The notes under the pieces are model-generated. The model was not told the DNA's origin. It saw nothing but the letters and a program-made list of their open reading frames with translations, and ran no database searches. A program made the position numbers and the translations under genes. Shown piece by piece: positions 8,090-15,707 of a DNA stretch of 35,071 bases. Each line of letters opens with the position of its first letter. Position 1 is the stretch's first letter. This stretch comes from SMWC01 sp045561055 (GTDB taxonomy: Bacteria > Pseudomonadota > Gammaproteobacteria > Steroidobacterales > Rariloculaceae), in the NCBI GenBank assembly GCA_045561055.1, contig JBJKYL010000002.1, positions 1 through 35,071 on the forward strand, in the 5' to 3' direction.

Positions 8090-10291
8090 TCAGAATCGAA
8101 ACATATAGCTCGCTTTTGCTACTAAATCAGCACCTAAAGAACGAAAAGTTCCATTCTCGTCTAGATCTTGTAAATTATGATTGAGAACTAAATAAAAATC
8201 ACGGCCTGCCTGCGGCACCCAATGCAATCGACTATTAATTCCGATGATGTCGGAGCCATTATCCCATTGGATCAAATTCATCCACGACAAAGTAGATGAA
8301 AACACAACCTCAGTCGTTAGTTGCGTTAGTCGAGTCTCAAAAGCACCGGCAGGAACATCAATATCGTTTAGTTGGTAAGCCAAATTAAGAGAAAAGTGGG
8401 CAGATGGCCGCCAGGTGATATTAGGTCGCGTTGACACGCGCTCACCATTGTAAAAATCACCTCGCTCATAATATATATTTCCGGAAAACTTACGATGAGC
8501 TCCTATAGCTAAATCTCCGCCACAAGCATTGAATTCATACAACCCTGTTCCAATAACTACGTTATCGGCAGAAACTCGTGTTCGAAGCAGAGTGAATGGC
8601 GTGACAATCCCCTCTTTCTGTCGCCTACAATGAATCTGTATGCGGTCAGCCGTCTGGTCAAAAACACCTATTTGGAACCGCAGCAATTCACTCTGCAGAC
8701 TCTGATCTGATAGGCGCTCACTACGTGTAAACATAACTACCGCCGTTATCGCTCTCACGAAGCTATCTTGAGGTCTTACCAAATAGTTAATTCTGCTTGA
8801 CGCTTCTCGAATGCCTGAGCGATTAAGAAACCCCAGTGCGGGATTAAAGTTACTCTCTACCTCGGTATAGCTCGCATGCCCTGAAAACCCTTGTGGAGCT
8901 CTCAATTGAAATCCAACACCAAAGGCCGCATCCGCACCTTCAAGCCCTGGCGTATGACTTTTTTGGTACCAGGCGTCGGCGTCCAGGGAGCGTCCACCCG
9001 GGAGACGTGAATTGAGGTAACGAAAATCAAAGCCCGCCAGAGAGTTATCACGGTTTGATTGCGGGTCGCCATCGGTTACGATAAAACCGAATCTCGATTC
9101 CTCCAGCACATTTTGAACGGCACGCCCAACGAACAAATTAGTTTCATCAACGTCCTCGAACTTATCTTGCTGGACATTGAGAACGCCAAAATTCCAATCG
9201 CCTACTCGGCCTGTTAACTTCACCCCAAGGTCTAGTTCCACCGGCTCCCTTGAACTACTTAAACCGATAGTACGAGAAAAGAACGGCCGGCTGTTATGGC
9301 TAGCAATCCGAGTGGCACTGCCGGCTCCGATACCACCGAATTCAAATATATCTGCATCTTGTAAAAAGAAATCACGTTTCTCTGGATAGAACAAGCTAAA
9401 CCGAGAGAGATTAACCTGGCGATCGTCGACTTCAGTTGATGAAAAATCTGTATTCAGCGTAAGAGCCCCGGTCACTGCCGGTGTAAATTTATAAAAAATA
9501 TCTACAGAGGGCTCAGCGTTACTGCCGGTAAGTTTTGGTGCGAATTGCTTCGATGTTTTAGCACTCACCGAAGGCACAACATCAAGCCCTCTACCTTGCT
9601 CTAGCCCATAAAGGCCAGTGGCCACGCCCGATACACTAGGGTTCTGAGCTTGAGTACGGGAGAACCAACCGATAGTTTCGGCTTTTCTAGCTATTTTCCG
9701 CGTAAAGTTAATACCCCACGATTCCGTAGTGGGATCGAAGGAGAGTGTTTTAAACGGGATAGCCATCTCTACTACCCAACCATCCTCCGTGACAGACGCT
9801 TTTGCCTCCCAGATGCCTTCCCAGTTCGCTTGAACTGCGGTTACGTTCTCGTATATGGCATCGGCCCGAACACCATTCGGATTAACTTGAAATAAATACC
9901 CACTACGACGATCAAAAAATGGATCCAGAATTACACTGAAATAATCATCAATTGCGATATCAGATCCCTGTCTCAAAACCTGCGCCGTAATTTCATCAGG
10001 CTGTTTATCCCAAAGTTTCGCCGCTACGTATAGATAATCTTGATCGTAGAGCACGAACACCTGAGTTCGTTCTGAGGAGGGCTCAAATTCATATGGTCTA
10101 ACCTGATAGAGATCATCTACAACGTCAGCGATTTCCCAGATCTCCTCGTCAAGCTGACCATCGATTACTGGCCGCGCGTCCGTGCGTATCACTCGCAGAG
10201 TTTTTTCCTCCTCTCTATTTTCAGTCTGCCCAACTGCCGTTAACGCAACGATGCCAAGCAACCAAACCCAGGTTCTTCTATGCCATATCAC
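8090..10291 (-). CDS. DUF5916-type outer-membrane protein with CBM9-like N-terminal domain
   Basis: This 733-residue protein has a signal peptide (WVWLLGIVALTAVGQ) followed by a carbohydrate-binding family 9-like domain at about residues 35-200, marked by VIDGQLDEEIWEIAD and the later WGINFTRKI. A long beta-rich region with repeated short amphipathic strands follows, and the protein ends KASYMFRF with a C-terminal phenylalanine as in outer-membrane barrels. This layout matches proteins annotated as DUF5916; no enzymatic role is established, and surface binding or uptake is only a guess. The start at 10291 is GTG with no clear ribosome site. It lies 76 bases downstream of the alkylsulfatase-like gene and may be co-transcribed with it. 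Confidence 0.82.
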   Translation of the reverse strand: MIWHRRTWVWLLGIVALTAVGQTENREEEKTLRVIRTDARPVIDGQLDEEIWEIADVVDDLYQVRPYEFEPSSERTQVFVLYDQDYLYVAAKLWDKQPDEITAQVLRQGSDIAIDDYFSVILDPFFDRRSGYLFQVNPNGVRADAIYENVTAVQANWEGIWEAKASVTEDGWVVEMAIPFKTLSFDPTTESWGINFTRKIARKAETIGWFSRTQAQNPSVSGVATGLYGLEQGRGLDVVPSVSAKTSKQFAPKLTGSNAEPSVDIFYKFTPAVTGALTLNTDFSSTEVDDRQVNLSRFSLFYPEKRDFFLQDADIFEFGGIGAGSATRIASHNSRPFFSRTIGLSSSREPVELDLGVKLTGRVGDWNFGVLNVQQDKFEDVDETNLFVGRAVQNVLEESRFGFIVTDGDPQSNRDNSLAGFDFRYLNSRLPGGRSLDADAWYQKSHTPGLEGADAAFGVGFQLRAPQGFSGHASYTEVESNFNPALGFLNRSGIREASSRINYLVRPQDSFVRAITAVVMFTRSERLSDQSLQSELLRFQIGVFDQTADRIQIHCRRQKEGIVTPFTLLRTRVSADNVVIGTGLYEFNACGGDLAIGAHRKFSGNIYYERGDFYNGERVSTRPNITWRPSAHFSLNLAYQLNDIDVPAGAFETRLTQLTTEVVFSSTLSWMNLIQWDNGSDIIGINSRLHWVPQAGRDFYLVLNHNLQDLDENGTFRSLGADLVAKASYMFRF

Positions 10292-10367
10292 AGCAGATTT
10301 ATCTTAAACAATTTAGCTAAGTTGTCGGCACTGGCAGCGACATCGATTGTCTCTAATCTACAGCTCT

Positions 10368-11765
10368 TTAGTCGATGTCGTTCGCCTGCCGACGATAACG
10401 GTTGGAGGAAGAAATCGTGTAATTGCGTGCTGGTGTGTTGAAAGTGCGTTCGCCAATGATGGCTAGCGCATCGGCTATAAGAAGCTTTGGCTCGGGATCG
10501 TCCGGACGCAAACGGATCACGTGCTGGGCCAGTTGCGCAGCACCCAAAGGATCTTCGGCAGCCATCGCTTCCTGGGCTTTCGACCACAGGGTCTCGACGC
10601 CGCCTACCAGCTCCGCCATCCGCTCTGACTGCCGGAGTGGGCTCTCCCGGTGGAGATTCAAGGGATCGCCGTCGAACCAACCGAGGTCTTGTGCATATAT
10701 GTCACGTACCGTACCCCAGACGCTTCCATAATAGTCGGCCAGATAATCGAGTTCTGCGAGATGCGCGGGCAGGGCCGCGTACTCTACGAGCTCGTCCGGC
10801 GTCATGTACCGCTTCGCGCCCTCAATAGTGCGGTCATGAACCCACCGCATGGCATCCCGGTAATTGGTTAGCACTTCCTTCGCAGAATCGAGTATAGGTG
10901 CGGTGTGGCCGCCGACGACGTGCAGCGGGTCCTCCTGAACCATGCTGTCTATGCTAGATATCCAGTCACGGATCGAGCGTCGCGCCGTGCCGCGAAGTGG
11001 GTAGGTGTTCGGCCAGGACTGATAGAAGTTATCGCCCGCGAAAACGACTCGCTGCTCTGGTAGCCAGACGTAGAGCTGGTCCGCGGTTTCGCCTGGGGCA
11101 GCGACGAGCTCTAGCGTGACGCCCGCGATCTCCAGCGTCACGCGATCCTCGGAGAACATATGAGTTGGATCAATCCGGACGGGCCGCGCCTGTGCTCCTA
11201 TGCCGTCCACCTGATTACTTCCGGCTGGCGGACGTTCCGGAGGGATGGCGACCCCAACGCCTATTTTCTGCTCTGGAAGGAGATCGAATCCCTGCGTGTT
11301 CGACGGTCGAACCCCGCCGGTAAGTCCTGCCGCCTCTACACGAGTCGGCTCCGACCAGTAGTTCGAACGTGCCCAAACTTCGATGCCAGCTTCCGGATCG
11401 TAGAACACAGATGCACCGTTCGTGTGATCCGCATGACCATGTGTATAGATGATCGCTCGGACTAACTTATCTGTGATTTTCTCAAATTCGGCGCGTACCT
11501 GCTCCGCACCGCCCACCTGCTGACCTGGATCGATGATGATGACGCCGTCATCCCCAACTATCATAGTATTAGTAGATACCTGGTACCCGATGGCTGTATA
11601 AACGTTCTCGGCAACCTTGATGATGGCCGGCTCGAACATTTCGTTACGCTCTAACAGGCGCCGGGTGGCCTCACTCTGCTGGGCGACGACAGTCGAGACC
11701 GTTAGCATCGTAGCAATAGCAATCAGCAAGCCTCGAACCGTGAATGCAATAGTGGGATCTTTCAT
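10368..11765 (-). CDS. Exported alkylsulfatase-like metallo-beta-lactamase-fold hydrolase, short form
   Basis: This 465-residue protein has a signal peptide (residues ~8-29, ending VVAQQ) and the MBL zinc motif THGHADH (His109, His111, Asp113, His114). Further family segments are AAPGETADQLYVWLP, VVFAGDNFYQSWPNTYPLRG and VVGGHTAPI. Sequence and order match the SdsA1/Bds1 alkylsulfatase family, which hydrolyses alkyl sulfate esters in the periplasm or outside the cell. It is shorter than the roughly 600-660 residues of those enzymes: the dimerisation helices are present (about 395-450), but the SCP2-like C-terminal domain is absent. The start has GGAG about 8 bases upstream. It is transcribed divergently from the CadC-like regulator gene, a likely control pairing. 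Confidence 0.85.
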   Translation of the reverse strand: MKDPTIAFTVRGLLIAIATMLTVSTVVAQQSEATRRLLERNEMFEPAIIKVAENVYTAIGYQVSTNTMIVGDDGVIIIDPGQQVGGAEQVRAEFEKITDKLVRAIIYTHGHADHTNGASVFYDPEAGIEVWARSNYWSEPTRVEAAGLTGGVRPSNTQGFDLLPEQKIGVGVAIPPERPPAGSNQVDGIGAQARPVRIDPTHMFSEDRVTLEIAGVTLELVAAPGETADQLYVWLPEQRVVFAGDNFYQSWPNTYPLRGTARRSIRDWISSIDSMVQEDPLHVVGGHTAPILDSAKEVLTNYRDAMRWVHDRTIEGAKRYMTPDELVEYAALPAHLAELDYLADYYGSVWGTVRDIYAQDLGWFDGDPLNLHRESPLRQSERMAELVGGVETLWSKAQEAMAAEDPLGAAQLAQHVIRLRPDDPEPKLLIADALAIIGERTFNTPARNYTISSSNRYRRQANDID

Positions 11766-11883
11766 TGGTACAGCTCCTCATTGTGCGTTCAGATAGCTGA
11801 AAGCGCTTAAGATAACAACCATTAAGTAACTTATACAGATAAGCTTGAGAGAACAATCAAAAACAGACTAAATTTGACTCAAA

Positions 11884-11901
11884 ACCACATTAAGTCGTGG
11901 T
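11884..11901. promoter_or_regulatory. Inverted repeat in divergent promoter region, candidate operator
   Basis: The 194-base AT-rich gap between the alkylsulfatase-like gene and the regulator holds ACCAC-attaagtc-GTGGT, a five-base-arm dyad with an 8-base spacer. Its position about 60 bases upstream of the regulator ATG suits an operator for a winged-helix protein. The arms are short and chance occurrence is possible. I found no convincing -35/-10 pair. Confidence 0.25.
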
Positions 11902-11959
11902 CATTTAGGATAATATGCAGCTAAGATTTCCTAGAAACGGCTGGATCTGATCACTTCGT

Positions 11960-13822
11960 ATGAATTCTAATGAATCAGAGCTACTTAGTCGCTATCAATT
12001 TAATGACCTGACGATAGACGTCGGCCAACGTCGCGTAACACGTGGCGATAATACCCTTGAGCTGGGAAGACTTACTTTCGATTTGCTGCGGACTCTCGTG
12101 GAATCCTCACCAAACGTAGTAACGCATGACGAGCTAACCGAAAAGGTCTGGGGCGGCAGACTAGTAAGCCCTGAGACGATTAACCAACGCATGCTATTAC
12201 TTCGAAAAGCCTTGTCCGATGAAGCCGGCGATCCGCGCTACGTAGAAGTTTTAAGGGGCCAAGGCTACAGGCTGATTGGCGAAGCCCAACGCTCTAGAAC
12301 GGCTTATAGCGGAACAACACAACCTCGTCGTTTCGCTCTGGTGTCGCTTGTGCTCGTTGTTGGAGTCGCTGTCGTATTTGCTGGGTCAAGTTACTTTCGT
12401 CTAACGCCGACTAAAGCTTCTGTCGCGATCCTTCCGTTCGAAAATTTCAGCCCAAATCAAGACGATTCATATTTCGCCGCCGGCGTTCACGAAGAGATCA
12501 TAAACCGATTGGCGCGAATCGAAACATTAGATGTAATAGCGCGAACTTCTGTGATGCCATATGCAGGACATAGGATCGCGATCTCTGAGATCAGTGAGGA
12601 ACTGAATGTTAGCGCTATCTTGCAGGGTAGTGTGCGGTACTCTGAAGACCGTATCCGTATAACAGCGCAGCTCATCGACGTAAAAACTGAACTTTATCTT
12701 TGGTCCGAAAGCTATGACCGAAGATCTGGAGAAATTTTAGCGATTCAGTCGGAGGTCGCGGAGAGTATCGCTATCGCACTTACTGCCGAGCTAACTCCGA
12801 TCGATCGAGAGGAACTTCGGAGAGAACTTACGGATTCGTCGGAAGCTTACGCGCTGTACCAGCGAGCAACTCGGATGCAGATTCCAGGCGCTCCGCCCTT
12901 GGGCTATTTCACCCTATTAGATCAAGCGATCATGCTAGATCCGGAGTTTGCGGCAGCCTACTCTGCTAGGGCGTGGGGGAACACTCAATTACTGCTTCTT
13001 AATCTTGGAGATCAGGCGGAATCTCAAGATAGTCAGGCCGCGCTAGAACGACGGGTATTAGGCGATATTGAAACAGCGATAGCACTCGACGAAACTACGG
13101 CGTCAGGCGCGTTAACTCAACTGGCGAGAATTCACCAGTACAATTGGCGTGCGAGCACGGCAATGAAAACGTACGAGCGTGCCTATAAGGCAAACCCTGA
13201 CGACCCGACGATGCTCGGATACTACGCTATCTTTCTTGCGCAATTCGGCGAGCATTCAAAAGCTATCAGAATAGTAGAGCGAGCAGTGGAATTAGCTCCC
13301 CGATCGCAACACACGATCATTATGCTAGGGAATGTTCTGCAGTTTGCTGGGAAGCTAGAAGCGGCTTTAGCTGCCTACGAAACGGCTATAGCATTAAACC
13401 CGAGATCGAACGTCGCGCAACTAAATATCGCGTTACTTCACATCGCACTTGGAAACAAAGAACACGCAGAAAGAAATCTAAGGGTGGCAGAATCGTTTGC
13501 CCTTGAGGGCCTTCCACTGCTGCTCGCCCAGATTGCATACGGATACGGCCAACTAGGATTAGACAAAGATGTAGAGCGCGTGTTGCGGTTCTTTAGCCAG
13601 GCCGCCGTAGATGGCCCGAGGATTGCGGAAATCGGATGGGCGATTGCGAGCCTTGCTAGGCGCAATGAAGAGAGAACTTTACAGTGGCTACAACGAGTTG
13701 CAGATAATCAACCTTACGAAGGCTACAACATAATCATGAAAATCAAGGCCAATGTCGGCCGTGATCCGATTCTCAGCGGTTCGAACCTTACACAGGTCCG
13801 CCAGACACTGGGGACAATTTAA
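11960..13822 (+). CDS. CadC-like membrane-anchored winged-helix regulator with TPR domain
   Basis: This 620-residue protein starts with an OmpR/PhoB-type winged helix (about residues 12-106; LVSPETINQRMLLLRKAL and VEVLRGQGYRL are typical). One transmembrane helix follows (FALVSLVLVVGVAVVFAG, about 125-145), then a periplasmic part. That part opens with a TolB/FlgO-like domain (SVAILPFENFS ... ILQGSVRYSEDRIRITAQLID, about 154-275) and continues as tetratricopeptide repeats to about 560. Proteins of this layout sense an extracytoplasmic signal and bind DNA directly. It is divergent from the alkylsulfatase-like/DUF5916 pair, its most likely target. The signal is unknown. Confidence 0.88.
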   Translation: MNSNESELLSRYQFNDLTIDVGQRRVTRGDNTLELGRLTFDLLRTLVESSPNVVTHDELTEKVWGGRLVSPETINQRMLLLRKALSDEAGDPRYVEVLRGQGYRLIGEAQRSRTAYSGTTQPRRFALVSLVLVVGVAVVFAGSSYFRLTPTKASVAILPFENFSPNQDDSYFAAGVHEEIINRLARIETLDVIARTSVMPYAGHRIAISEISEELNVSAILQGSVRYSEDRIRITAQLIDVKTELYLWSESYDRRSGEILAIQSEVAESIAIALTAELTPIDREELRRELTDSSEAYALYQRATRMQIPGAPPLGYFTLLDQAIMLDPEFAAAYSARAWGNTQLLLLNLGDQAESQDSQAALERRVLGDIETAIALDETTASGALTQLARIHQYNWRASTAMKTYERAYKANPDDPTMLGYYAIFLAQFGEHSKAIRIVERAVELAPRSQHTIIMLGNVLQFAGKLEAALAAYETAIALNPRSNVAQLNIALLHIALGNKEHAERNLRVAESFALEGLPLLLAQIAYGYGQLGLDKDVERVLRFFSQAAVDGPRIAEIGWAIASLARRNEERTLQWLQRVADNQPYEGYNIIMKIKANVGRDPILSGSNLTQVRQTLGTI

Positions 13823-13890
13823 CCGCTAATCTTGGGGTTGCCTCGCAACTAGCACTGCCGCATAACCTAAAGGGTGCAACACAGCGAGGA

Positions 13891-15000
13891 TCAAAAATGA
13901 ATAACCGAACGAATGCTCGAGCCTGCGTGCATAAGATCAAATGCCTTGTTGATCTCCTCGAGCCCCATCGTGTGCGTGATCATCTCGTCGACATTGATTT
14001 CCCCTGACATATACTGATCAACCATACCCGGCAGCTGACTACGTCCTTTGACTCCGCCGAACGCACTACCGCGCCAGACGCGCCCTGTCACGAGTTGAAA
14101 AGGCCGTGTGGCTATCTCCTGCCCGGCACCTGCAACACCGATAATTATCGATTCGCCCCAGCCCTTATGACAGCACTCCAGTGCGGACCGCATGAGCTCA
14201 ACATTGCCGATAGCCTCAAAAGAGTAGTCAACACCGCCATTCGTCATATCTACGATGACATCCTGAATCGGTTGATCATAATCCTTCGGATTAACGAAGT
14301 CCGTAGCACCGAGTTGAAGCGCTATCTCTTCCTTATCCTGATTAATATCGATCGCGAGAATTCGCTCCGCTTTCGCCATCACGGCGCCCTGGATAACACT
14401 TAGTCCAACACCGCCCAGGCCGAATACTGCAACCGTTGAACCGGGTTCTACCTTAGCTGTGTTCAAGACGGCACCTATACCTGTCGTGATACCGCAGCCT
14501 AGCAAGCAGACTTTCTCTAGTGGAGCCTCCTGCGCGATCTTCGCGACGGCAATTTCGGGCAGCACAGTATATTCTGAGAACGTCGATGTGCCCATGAAAT
14601 GCAGGATATCCTTGCCTCTCACCGAGAAACGGCTTGTGCCATCCGGCATAACTCCCTGCCCCTGGGTCACACGGATCTTCTGACAAAGATTAGTCTTGCC
14701 TGAAGTGCAAAACTCGCACTCTCTACACTCAGGCGTATACAGCGGAATAACATGGTCGCCCGGTTTGACGCTGGTAACGCCGATACCAATCTCTTCAACC
14801 ACACCGCCGCCTTCGTGCCCGAGAATCGCTGGGAAAGCGCCCTCGGGATCTTCACCTGACAAAGTAAAGGCATCTGTGTGACAAACACCTGTAGCCACCA
14901 GCCGCACCAAAACCTCGCCGTCTTTCGGCCCAGCGACATCAACTTCCTCAATCGATAAAGGCTGGCCGGCCTCCCAGGCAACCGCTGCTCTTGCTTTCAT
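13891..15000 (-). CDS. frmA: S-(hydroxymethyl)glutathione dehydrogenase / class III alcohol dehydrogenase
   Basis: This 369-residue zinc alcohol dehydrogenase has a catalytic-zinc site (GVCHTDAFTLSG, LGHEGGGVVEEIG), four structural-zinc cysteines in PECRECEFCTSGKTNLCQ, and the nucleotide-binding motif FGLGGVGLSVIQG. Overall sequence fits the class III, glutathione-dependent formaldehyde dehydrogenase, which oxidises S-hydroxymethylglutathione to S-formylglutathione. I chose the ATG at 15000, with GAGGAA about 4 bases upstream, over a TTG at 15012. It lies 157 bases downstream of soxG on the same strand. That fits removal of formaldehyde made by sarcosine oxidase when tetrahydrofolate is limiting. 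No S-formylglutathione hydrolase is in the window. Confidence 0.94.
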   Translation of the reverse strand: MKARAAVAWEAGQPLSIEEVDVAGPKDGEVLVRLVATGVCHTDAFTLSGEDPEGAFPAILGHEGGGVVEEIGIGVTSVKPGDHVIPLYTPECRECEFCTSGKTNLCQKIRVTQGQGVMPDGTSRFSVRGKDILHFMGTSTFSEYTVLPEIAVAKIAQEAPLEKVCLLGCGITTGIGAVLNTAKVEPGSTVAVFGLGGVGLSVIQGAVMAKAERILAIDINQDKEEIALQLGATDFVNPKDYDQPIQDVIVDMTNGGVDYSFEAIGNVELMRSALECCHKGWGESIIIGVAGAGQEIATRPFQLVTGRVWRGSAFGGVKGRSQLPGMVDQYMSGEINVDEMITHTMGLEEINKAFDLMHAGSSIRSVIHF

Positions 15001-15157
15001 ACTATTCCTCAATTGTTATTACAATTATTGACTTCGAAATTCACTATACCGCTATCTGAGCCGAGCTGTATCTATAGCTCAAACTAGACTATCGCAATTT
15101 TTGATCCATATCCAAAACAATGCTGTCTAGATAAATTAACTAAAAAATATGGAATTC

Positions 15158-15706
15158 TTAAATATCTAACTCATATGGTTCCCGACCGGCATGATCGACT
15201 GGTAGCGGCGTGCCAAGAATACGGTTCAGATTATCGTTAATGAAATCTACATAGCTTCGTTCGACCGCAAATTGATAGGCATCAGCAACTCCGAGCAACA
15301 ACGCCTTTGTTCCCAGAAACTCGGTAAATGTTGCAGTATTATCTCGAAATACGGTCAAATCGAAGTCAAGCGGGCAACAAATAGCGAGAACCTCGTCCAC
15401 ATCACAACCGCGAAGCGCAAAAAACTGCAACATATCGGATACCTCGACGACAGAAACATTTCTCTCGCTACCGTTAAGCTGAGATTCCAGTGCTAGTTTT
15501 TGTTCCGACTCTTGTGGTACTCGCAGAATCCATTGCGTCGGCCCTACCCAGCAAAGCACCATGTCTCCAGATGTCGCAGCAGTATTCGCACTCTCTGGCA
15601 AATTAATAGGGAGACTCGTGAGGAGTGACTCAATATGTGGTCGCTCACCTTTTAAATCGAAAACACAAAAAAGCTCCAACATCTCAATGCGAACGTCGTA
15701 AATCAT
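15158..15706 (-). CDS. soxG: Sarcosine oxidase gamma subunit
   Basis: This 182-residue protein is related to GcvT-like domains and serves as the small, non-catalytic gamma subunit of heterotetrameric sarcosine oxidase. Recognisable segments are WVGPTQWILRVP, VVEVSDMLQFFALRG and a C-terminal YQFAVERSYVDFINDNL. The start lies one base after the soxA stop (TGA-T-ATG), so the two are translationally coupled. It is a little divergent in sequence, and the assignment gains much of its strength from the soxB-D-A-G order. Confidence 0.88.
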   Translation of the reverse strand: MIYDVRIEMLELFCVFDLKGERPHIESLLTSLPINLPESANTAATSGDMVLCWVGPTQWILRVPQESEQKLALESQLNGSERNVSVVEVSDMLQFFALRGCDVDEVLAICCPLDFDLTVFRDNTATFTEFLGTKALLLGVADAYQFAVERSYVDFINDNLNRILGTPLPVDHAGREPYELDI

Positions 15707-15707
15707 A

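Noticed and set aside
10288..10680. Minus-strand 130-residue arginine-rich frame
   Set aside because: It lies inside the alkylsulfatase-like gene in another frame, and its composition is what an off-frame reading of a coding region gives.
11874..11914. TTGACT ... GATAAT as a promoter for the CadC-like regulator
   Set aside because: The spacing of 29 bases is far from the usual 16-18.
14095..14403. Plus-strand 102-residue frame within frmA
   Set aside because: It is the shadow of the dehydrogenase on the opposite strand.
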